Shown: one piece after another, positions 7,018 through 14,600 of the stretch
Position numbering within the stretch: position 1 is the stretch's first letter
How the letters are laid out: every line of letters begins with the position of its first letter
Notes under the pieces: generated by a model
Told to the model about the DNA's origin: nothing
Database searches by the model: none
What the model saw: only the letters and a program-made list of their open reading frames with translations
Position numbers and translations under genes: made by a program
Virus record (IMG/VR): IMGVR_UViG_3300018424_000338
Location: 1 to 20,389 of that record
DNA: 20,389 nucleotides
Source of the DNA: a virus
Reading direction: 5' to 3' (one strand)

Positions 7018-7336
7018 AAGTAGTAGATTCTTCAACGCCGTAAACAGCGACACTTACATCTGCGGTGTCTGAATAGACTACAACTTTTTTGCCAGCTTGA
7101 AGAGCAAAACCTGTTCTTTCTAAAACACCCTTGGATGCAATTTCTGCATCGTACTCAACCCATTCTGCAACTAGAGGAGATGCATTCGCAGATAGTGCAA
7201 TCCTAACTGTAGAAGTAGCAGCACCGCGATTTACAATGTTTAAGTTTGCATATGCAACTGTGTCAGCAGGAACGGTGTATACCAGGGTATCAACACCTGC
7301 GGATGGATTTGATTGTCCTAAAATTCCAGAAGCCAT
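7016..7336 (-). CDS. Small virion structural protein, 106 aa
   Basis: An Ala/Val-rich all-beta protein. MASGILGQSNPSAG is followed by LVYTVPADTVAYANLNIVNRG and alternating strands, with VLERTGFALQAG and VVYSDTADVSVAVYGVE at the end. This pattern (TVPA...NIVNRG...EYD...LERTG..L.AGK..VVYS...V...VYG) is typical of small structural proteins found widely in marine T4-like and other tailed phages, probably tail or fibre associated. No enzyme motif, Cys or membrane segment. A GGAG lies before the ATG and a perfect TATAAATA 40 bases upstream gives it its own late transcription start right after the terminator of the 1098-aa gene. Confidence 0.85.
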   Translation of the reverse strand: MASGILGQSNPSAGVDTLVYTVPADTVAYANLNIVNRGAATSTVRIALSANASPLVAEWVEYDAEIASKGVLERTGFALQAGKKVVVYSDTADVSVAVYGVEESTT

Positions 7337-7375
7337 TTATATTCTCCGTGTATGAATCAGTAATTTTTCTTTTAT

Positions 7376-7383
7376 TATTTATA
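7376..7383 (-). promoter_or_regulatory. T4-type late promoter (TATAAATA)
   Basis: A perfect minus-strand TATAAATA lies only 2 bases downstream of the T run of the terminator at 7386-7412 and 40 bases before the ATG of the 106-aa gene. It restarts late transcription exactly where the long fibre operon ends. Confidence 0.8.
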
Positions 7384-7385
7384 AC

Positions 7386-7412
7386 AAAAAGGGGGTTAAA
7401 CCCCCTTTTTTT
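7386..7412. terminator. Hairpin terminator, nearly symmetric, after the 1098-aa gene
   Basis: A five-base-pair G/C stem GGGGG/CCCCC with a 5-base loop is flanked by A and T runs on both sides, so it could act on either strand. On the minus strand it lies 14 bases past the stop of the 1098-aa fibre gene and ends in TTTTTG. No plus-strand genes are nearby, so minus-strand use is the likely one. Confidence 0.87.
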
Positions 7413-7425
7413 GGGTAGAGCAGGA

Positions 7426-10400
7426 TCAGATAGCGCCTGCCCAGAATACGTATCCCTTCAGGTTTTTGACTTCTGTGTCTACGTATGTCTTAACTGCTTG
7501 CTCGGTTGGAACTTTCTCGTTACTGTTTCCAGAAAGAGTACCATCAGATGAGAATTCACTGATGATCTCACCGATTTGAGCACCGATAGAACCAAGTTGT
7601 AGTGAAGACAGACCAGACAGATCGAAGGAGGAAGCGTTTAGAGTTGTGCTACCAGTTGACTGGTTAACTCTGAAGTATTTACCAACCGAGAAGTTGCCAT
7701 CTTGGTCAGTAGAAACATAATAAACACGACCAGGAAGTTGTTCAGTAACTTCATTACCTGGAGCAGGTGATTGAATTGGCAGACCAGGGAAATTAGTTGT
7801 GGTCTTACCACCAGTACCAATATTCAGGAAGTCGTGACCAGTTAGTCTGACCTGTGAGTACAGATATCTAATCTTAAAGTTCTGACCATCATAAGAAGAT
7901 GTGGGCTTCTCTTCGGCTAAAGTAATAAGAACTTCACCATTAGGATCTTCAACAGAGCTAGATACTAACATGAACTCGGATTCAATTCTAATGTAGTCTC
8001 CTGAAACAATACTGTCTTCATTAAAGACTCTGATATCAGTTTGTGTGGCATCCAGATCACCAATAACTTGTGTTTGTGTTTGGTTAGAACCTGTAATAGC
8101 ACGAACAAGATCACCACCAGCGTGTGTAGTTGCTGTTGATGTTTCCACGCCCCTAACAACATTAATAGAAGATGCTGATGGGAATGGTGTAGAAGCATCG
8201 ATCTGCATTACCTCATTACCTACGATGAGGAAAGATCCTGCAGTGAATGGACTAATAGTATCAACTTGAAGAACAGTGTCTACAGCGGAAACACTTGCCT
8301 GAAGAGTTGCCGATCCGCCAACGCTGTATCTAACAATATCAAGAAGACCATCATGAGTAACAGCAGTGGATCCTAAAGATCCTCTGGTTACAACCAAATC
8401 CCCCTTACCATCGGGTGGGGTGTATGAAGAGTTAGTGACAACATAAGTAAACTGATCAGCACCAAGGTTTCCTGGACCAGTTACAAATTCAATCGAACCA
8501 CCTGGCTTGGGAGCAGCAGAAAGATCTCTAACAACAAGAGCAAATCCCTTCATACCACTTTCGAAGTCAGCATTACTTACAAGCGATGCTGATGTGAGTG
8601 ACTGATTTCCGTTAATAGTTTCACCAAGAGTGAAATCACCCTTAAGTTTTCTAACGAGAACTTTGTTTGCCGAGTTTTGAGAAGAAAGAACTTCAGCAAT
8701 CGCTCCAGATACAGCACCAATGACTCTTTCGCCGTTGGTGAAAGCAGCTAGAGATCCGCCAGGAGATAGGTTTGTACCCTCAACATAGTTGAGTTCTACA
8801 CCATCGATTCTGCCATCAATAGTTGCCTCATCAGCGTTGAAACCAGAAGAAATAATACCGTAAGTACCCCAAGAAGAGTTACCAGCAAGAGATCTGATAT
8901 TACCACCGCGAGTAGCAACATATGATGCATGTGCGTAGTAAGTGAAACAAGAAACGATTTCAGAGTTACCGTTATTTGTTACGAAGAAACCAACACCAGA
9001 TTGTCCTCCAGAACCTTCATGAATTTGAGTAAAGGAGTCAAATAGCATTGACTTGTTTGAAGGAGTTCCAGTTCCATCCCATTTCTCATGAACCTTACCA
9101 TCAACAATAGCACCTACACCAGTCTGCGAGAATGCAGAACACTGTGAGATATAAGGTGACTTGGTTGTTGGGGAGTTTGGATTGAGGCGAAGGAAAGTTC
9201 CTTTGATTGTTGCTGTATTGAGATCTTTGGGATCGGTCAGAGATTTTTCAAATCCAGCCATGCCATCCATAACTAGATCCTTGAGCATTGTCTTATTGCT
9301 CATGAAGAACATAGTGGTTTCTTCATTATTAATCGCTGCTACAGAAGTTACAGAAGCTGTTCCTCCAGAGTGGGGGAAAACACTTGAATTACTCCAAGTA
9401 CCAGAAGTAGGTAGAATTTGAAGAACAGTTACTCCACCAACAGTTCTATGACCATAGATAACGCCAGTAGCATTGCCTCCTTGAGCAGTCTCGCCATCTA
9501 CAATATCATCTTCATCAATTAATGCATTTAATGTTACATCAAGCATAGAACTGGCTTGACCAGTATTGGGTTTAATAACACTAGTTCTGATGTTATCACC
9601 GATAATAGATACGTTTTCTGGAACAATAATAGGTAGAGTCTCGAAATAAGTGCCAGCCTTAACATAGATTGATGCTGGACCTGTAATATTATCACATGCA
9701 TAACGCAGCGAAGCGAATGCTCTAGAGATATTTTCGCCAGTATTGGTGTCACTACCTTCAGTTGTAACGTAGTAAACAGGGTCGGTTACATTGTTATTTT
9801 CCCAAACAGGAACTCCATTTCCATCTACTGTGAGGACCTGACCGTCTGTTCCAATTGGAAGACGAGCAGCACCAGCACCAGAACGATAAAGAATATCACC
9901 AGTTGTTGTCAGAACATTAGACTGGGCACCTTCTGCGAGAGTATTCCAATATGTACCAGTTGCATCAGTCTCTGGTGTTTGGTTTGTAGATTCTGAAACA
10001 GCGATGTAAGAGTTGCTATTACGTACAACAGCATCACCTGCATAATAGGTAGTACCAGAATCCCAAGTTCCTTGCCAAGTGAAACCACCAACAATGAAGT
10101 CCCAATCAGTTGGATTGCTTGATGGAATTGAACCAGAATTAGTAGTTTTTGATACGTAAGAATTACCACCAAGAAGAACAACGTCTCCTTGCTTATAGTC
10201 TGTTCCTGCGTCCCAATCTCCAACTACTTTAAATCCAGTAGTTACAATTTCCCAATCAGTTAGAGTGTTGGGAGTAGATCCTGTGTGAATTGAAGTAGCA
10301 ACGTAAGTATAACCACCGTAGGAAACAATATCTCCTGGTTGATACTCGGTAGCAATATTCCATGTATCTTCGAATACTAGACCAGAAACAAATAATTCGA

Positions 10401-10722
10401 AGTTTGCTGGATCGAATGCACCTGTAGAGGTGTGAGCGATAGTTGTTCTGTACTGGTTATTGCCGTACTTGACAATATCGTTGAGCTTATACCAAGTGCT
10501 TGCTTGCCAATCACCTTTATTTTCGATACTTTCTGTATGAAGATTCCACTTGGTGGAGTCTCCACTGTAGAACATTGTTTCGTTCGATACAGAGGTGTGG
10601 TTAGCAACCGCTACGTAGGTGTTAGCACCATACTTTACGATATCGTCAACCTCGTAGGAAGTGGCTACCTGCCAATTTCCTCTCCAGTTAAACTTTAATC
10701 TACCTAATCTGAAATCAGCCAT
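7426..10722 (-). CDS. Large tail fibre: five W-repeats, beta-helix domain, fibre C-terminus (1098 aa)
   Basis: Five repeats of about 50 residues open the protein, each a W followed by Y-x(3)DxVxYGxxxY: W17 to T43, W72 to T98, W121 to G148, W170 to G197 and W220 to P250. They resemble chitin-binding type 5/12 carbohydrate modules. A fibre-type linker TTTGDILYRSGAGAARLP (272-289) is followed by VYYVTTEGSDTNTGENISRA (316-335), then YVKAGTYFETLPIIVPENVS (353-372), the usual opening of a pectate-lyase-like right-handed beta-helix found in phage tail proteins. The C-terminal end carries KVPTEQAVKTYVDTEV, a common fibre trimerisation-end motif, and closes in KGYVFWAGAI. Start at 10722 has AAGGAAG 10 bases upstream, 14 bases after the 123-aa gene stop. 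It is the last gene of an operon started at 11591-11598. Likely a long fibre or baseplate-attached adhesin. Confidence 0.92.
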   Translation of the reverse strand: MADFRLGRLKFNWRGNWQVATSYEVDDIVKYGANTYVAVANHTSVSNETMFYSGDSTKWNLHTESIENKGDWQASTWYKLNDIVKYGNNQYRTTIAHTSTGAFDPANFELFVSGLVFEDTWNIATEYQPGDIVSYGGYTYVATSIHTGSTPNTLTDWEIVTTGFKVVGDWDAGTDYKQGDVVLLGGNSYVSKTTNSGSIPSSNPTDWDFIVGGFTWQGTWDSGTTYYAGDAVVRNSNSYIAVSESTNQTPETDATGTYWNTLAEGAQSNVLTTTGDILYRSGAGAARLPIGTDGQVLTVDGNGVPVWENNNVTDPVYYVTTEGSDTNTGENISRAFASLRYACDNITGPASIYVKAGTYFETLPIIVPENVSIIGDNIRTSVIKPNTGQASSMLDVTLNALIDEDDIVDGETAQGGNATGVIYGHRTVGGVTVLQILPTSGTWSNSSVFPHSGGTASVTSVAAINNEETTMFFMSNKTMLKDLVMDGMAGFEKSLTDPKDLNTATIKGTFLRLNPNSPTTKSPYISQCSAFSQTGVGAIVDGKVHEKWDGTGTPSNKSMLFDSFTQIHEGSGGQSGVGFFVTNNGNSEIVSCFTYYAHASYVATRGGNIRSLAGNSSWGTYGIISSGFNADEATIDGRIDGVELNYVEGTNLSPGGSLAAFTNGERVIGAVSGAIAEVLSSQNSANKVLVRKLKGDFTLGETINGNQSLTSASLVSNADFESGMKGFALVVRDLSAAPKPGGSIEFVTGPGNLGADQFTYVVTNSSYTPPDGKGDLVVTRGSLGSTAVTHDGLLDIVRYSVGGSATLQASVSAVDTVLQVDTISPFTAGSFLIVGNEVMQIDASTPFPSASSINVVRGVETSTATTHAGGDLVRAITGSNQTQTQVIGDLDATQTDIRVFNEDSIVSGDYIRIESEFMLVSSSVEDPNGEVLITLAEEKPTSSYDGQNFKIRYLYSQVRLTGHDFLNIGTGGKTTTNFPGLPIQSPAPGNEVTEQLPGRVYYVSTDQDGNFSVGKYFRVNQSTGSTTLNASSFDLSGLSSLQLGSIGAQIGEIISEFSSDGTLSGNSNEKVPTEQAVKTYVDTEVKNLKGYVFWAGAI

Positions 10723-10736
10723 TGTTGTTTACTTCC

Positions 10737-11108
10737 TTAATTGGGACCTTCGGTGGTATAATCATAGGGTTCATTGAAACGAATTACAAAGTATCCGTCG
10801 TCATCAATAAAATAACTAATTTTTCTCTCGTCGAATCTAAACTGTTGATATCGATCGAGTGGATTGTTGTACAGAGACTTTTCTTCTGTCACTTCCTCTA
10901 CATAATCGTAAAGACCAGCAGCAATATCTAGGTATGGCGTACCATCTTTACGAGTAAAATCAGCCATTTCATCATCAATGGATCTGATTCTGGTATAAAT
11001 CAACATACCATCCTCATCCTTGCGGAGAGCATGTACATAAAAATCATTGCCCAATTCCGTTTCCGTAGAATCGGTTGGATTCATGATATCACTTAAATAC
11101 ATCGTCAT
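10737..11108 (-). CDS. Hypothetical protein, 123 aa
   Basis: No recognised family. Hydrophilic and acidic: LGNDFYVHALRKDEDGMLIYTRIRS in the first half (beta-rich), then YDYVEEVTEEKSLYNNPLDR and ISYFIDDDGYFVIRFNEPYDY. No Cys, signal peptide or membrane segment. The ATG at 11108 overlaps the stop of the 152-aa gene in an ATGA, indicating translational coupling; a second ATG two codons on is possible. Sandwiched between an Mtd-like protein and a long fibre and cotranscribed with both, it is probably a fibre or baseplate connector or assembly factor, but nothing in the sequence proves this. Confidence 0.85.
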   Translation of the reverse strand: MTMYLSDIMNPTDSTETELGNDFYVHALRKDEDGMLIYTRIRSIDDEMADFTRKDGTPYLDIAAGLYDYVEEVTEEKSLYNNPLDRYQQFRFDERKISYFIDDDGYFVIRFNEPYDYTTEGPN

Positions 11109-11563
11109 ACGACTACCCTCCAGTAAACTCCTTCCCAGATTAATTGTACCCTGGCACCTCTAACATCGAAAATTAGAGGAGAAGAGATCACATTATTTTC
11201 ATTAATAAATTGTCTTCCGTTAGTATCTACCAATGTGATATTATTTATATCCCAAGTAAATGCTGAATCGACGAATTCAACAGTGTCTCCAGGTCTAGGA
11301 ATCAACTGATTATTATAAGAAGGTAATGTAAGAGTGATGGGTCCACTGGAAGAATCTACGAGATATCTTAAATTCGTTCCAAGAAGAGTGTCCGAAGTAA
11401 TGAACTCCCATCTTGATCTTTGAACATCAAAACCGCCAGCGGTAGAGCCGTCATGGATGACAGCCATATTTTTGTCGGTATCAATAGTTAATTCACCTTC
11501 TGCTCCCGTGAAGAAAGCATGTTCAGCAGTAGTACCCCTTCTAAATTGTACCTGGGTAGTCAT
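11105..11563 (-). CDS. Tail fibre protein with Mtd-like N-terminus and beta capping domain, 152 aa
   Basis: Residues 5-45 (VQFRRGTTAEHAFFTGAEGE, then LTIDTDKNMAVIHDGSTAGG) match the N-terminal motif seen in many phage fibre and receptor-binding proteins, including the major tropism determinant type: QxRRGT...F.G..GE...DTD...VHDG...GG. Residues 70-152 form a second beta domain (ITLTLPSYNNQLIPRPGDTV, then FDVRGARVQLIWEGVYWRVV), the same kind as in the 111-aa protein. Short for a fibre, so probably an adaptor or tip. No obvious Shine-Dalgarno sequence precedes the ATG at 11563, but a perfect late promoter lies 28 bases upstream. First gene of a three-gene unit. Confidence 0.88.
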   Translation of the reverse strand: MTTQVQFRRGTTAEHAFFTGAEGELTIDTDKNMAVIHDGSTAGGFDVQRSRWEFITSDTLLGTNLRYLVDSSSGPITLTLPSYNNQLIPRPGDTVEFVDSAFTWDINNITLVDTNGRQFINENNVISSPLIFDVRGARVQLIWEGVYWRVVV

Positions 11564-11590
11564 TAGAATTAATTTTAAGGTTACTGATAG

Positions 11591-11598
11591 TATTTATA
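11591..11598 (-). promoter_or_regulatory. T4-type late promoter (TATAAATA) in an inverted repeat
   Basis: A perfect minus-strand TATAAATA lies 4 bases after the stop of the 2092-aa gene and 28 bases before the 152-aa gene. It is embedded in a short inverted repeat, ATAGTA-TAAA-TACTAT. It should drive the 152-aa, 123-aa and 1098-aa genes as a unit. Confidence 0.8.
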
Positions 11599-11601
11599 CT
11601 A

Positions 11602-14600
11602 TTAAATTATCCATCCATAAGTTCTTTCTGGAGCGACAGAAACCTTTCTGTCTGTGGAATTTCCGAATATTGTTAGTACACCTTCTCTGCTGACCCATAC
11701 TCCAAGTGGTCCAATTTCTTCGCCCTTTCCATATACGAAGATAGTACCAGAACCAGGGTTTGCTGGAGAAATATTGATGAAAGCATCGCCACTGATTGTT
11801 GCTTGACCAGTAGTTGTGTATGACTGTGTTCTGATAACTGCGACTTGACCATCGATATCGATTGTAACCTGACCAGTAAAGTCGCGAACATGAGAGTTTT
11901 CTGACTGACCAGAAATTGCTGTAGATCCAGATCCAGAGTATGCTCCTCTGCTGAACGCATTTGCAGACTCCCCAGAAATAGTTGCTGTTCCAGAAGCAAC
12001 TTCTGCTCTGGTAACTTTTCTTCTGGCAACACCATAGAACTCCCCGAAGATACCTGCGGTAACTGGGATTGTTCTTGCTTCCGCAGCACTGTCGAATAGA
12101 TATAGGTCTCCAGAACCAAAGTAATTTGCGGATAGTTTGACAACTGCTTCGCCAGTAATGGTGAGAATAGTTGTCTTTGCTGGAACAAGCTTGGTGAAGG
12201 ATTCTTCTGCGCCAATGAAGGAGTAAAGATTTCCAGAACCTTCGTAGTTTCTGACATGTACATCTTCGACTTGACCAGAAACAGTAAATGTTCCTGTGGT
12301 CTGATGAGCGAATGTTCTTCTCTCTTCCTTCGATACAAGACCAAATAGACTTCCAAATCCTTCGTATGGCAGTGAGAATGCTTCTGCTGCAGAACCAGTG
12401 AGACTGAAGATTCCTCCAGAGATTCCAACAACTGCTCTGGATTCCGCAGCACCAGAGAACTTCTTGAGCGAACCAGAACCAATTTTTGTGTATACCCAAA
12501 TTTGTCTGGTATCTGCAATACCATTGACATCGAAGAGAACTTGAAGATCGTCTGGACTTGCTGCGAATGCTTCCGCTGCTCCAGAGATTGTGGAAATAGA
12601 TCCTTCGCCAACGTGCAGCAAGGAAATTCTGACAACAGAATCTCCAGAAACAATTGCCGTACCACCATCAGAAACGTATTTCTTGACGACATATACTTTA
12701 ACATCTTCGCTGAAGATAGAAGCATTGACTGTCTTGACTTCGGATACTGCAGATCTGATTGTTGCAATTCCAGTGAAGTTGAAGAGTGCTGTATCTTCTG
12801 CTGGATTGAAGGTAGCCGACTCTGCTGCGCCAGAAAGTGTAGAGATAGATCCAGAACCAATATTGGTAATGGAGAAGTTGGTCTTTGCCTTGCCGAAGAT
12901 TTGTGCAGAACCAGATGCAGGATACTTCTTGATAACGTAAACTTTGACATCTTCGTTGAAGATAGAAGCATTGACTGTCTTAACTTCAGACTTGGTAGAC
13001 TTGACTGAAGTAATGCCGCCACCAATGGAGAATAGAAGTTCTCTTTCGTCTGGATTGACAGTAAGAGATTCTGCAGCACCACTAAATGTTCCGATAAGAA
13101 CATCGCCAACATAATCTGGAACAAATCTCTCACTTGCAGTTCCAGAGATAGCAATTTGTACTTCTGGTTGCTCTGCGAACGTGAGGAGTTCTGGAGCAGA
13201 AGATCCTCTGAATGTGAATAGAGATCCGAAGAACTCTTCCGCAACTGTTGTACGCTGACCACCAAGACCAGAGATTTCGAGATCTGCTTGGAATGCAGGA
13301 AGCTTTCTGGAAACTGCTTCGCCAGCAATACCACGCGAGAAGATATGTACCTGACCTGGATAGTTTGGTACATAATGAACTGGATCTGCCTGACCAGAAA
13401 TCTGTGCATGAACCGTTGGTTGCTCTGCAAATGTAAGTAGAGCAAAGCTGGATCTGACATCGCCACCAAGTTTGACGTTGGTTGTAATATCTGGTGGATT
13501 GATAACAAATGCTTCTGTTGCAGCACCAGAAAGTTGTAGATGTGCTCTGGTGAATGCTGGTAGATCGACAGTAATTGCCTCTCCAGAAATACCAGCAGCA
13601 AAGATCGTACCAGAACCAGTGTTGTTTGGTAGATAACTTTCGCCAAGTTGACCGAAGATCGAAATGGAACCAAATCCAGATTCTGCAAATACCAGAGTTG
13701 CTGGTCTTGGAATACCACCAAAGATAGATAGAGATCCAGTTCCTGTAGGAGCGGCAAATGTGAAACTCTTGTCCGCAACGCCAGTGACATCGAAGAGAAC
13801 TTGTAGATCGTCTGGGCTTGCTGCAAAAGATTCTGCTGCACCAGATAGAGTAGAGATAAATCCTTCGCCAGTGTAAGAAGGAGTGAATCTGTCCACTGCC
13901 TGACCAAAGATCTCGGCATTGGTGAAGAATGTTTCTGGGAAAGTTCTGATCGCAGGACTTGCCGTTCCTGTGATAGAAAGAGTTCCTCCTTCGACAACGG
14001 CAGTAATTGCTTTTCTTTCTTCTGCTGTACCAACGAAAGTGGCGAGAGTTGTCTGATCGGGTGGATTGACGACGAAGGCTTCTGCGGCACCAGATAGAGC
14101 AAATATATCTCCAGAACCAGTAAAGCTTGGAGTGAATCTATCAACAGCATTGCCGTCAATGCTAATAACACCACCAGGATTAATAGCACCTGTGAATGTG
14201 ATGTTGATGGCACCTCTGACTCTGATTGTTCCGAATGATTCCTCTGCGAACGTGAGGATAGGTTCGGAAACCTGACCAGTGATGTCAAACAGAACTTGTT
14301 TGTCTGGTGGATTTGCGATGAATCTTTCTGTCGCTTCGCCGTAAATTCTGAATTGACCTGTGCCACCATGCTTGTTTGGCAGAGCAACGCCAGCAGTTCC
14401 AATTGTAAAGAGAGAACCAGAACCAAAGTAGTTGATTCTGATAACAGGAACAACATCCTGACTGGATCCAGATACGATCTTGAATAGACCGAATGGATAA
14501 TTTGTAGTATGCTCGGTAATTGACTGCCAGTCGATAAGCTCGTCTTGCAGACTGATCCATCCCGTCTCGGGATAGTAAACATTGTTTAGATAACCATAAT

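Noticed and set aside
11242-11249. TATAAATA on the minus strand inside the 152-aa gene
   Set aside because: It encodes conserved-looking protein sequence (DIN) and is about 130 bases from the next start, which is coupled by an ATGA overlap, so a promoter here is unlikely.
11594-12499. 301-codon minus-strand frame with many Trp, Cys and Arg
   Set aside because: Out-of-frame reading of the 3' end of the giant gene; composition is not protein-like and there is no start signal.
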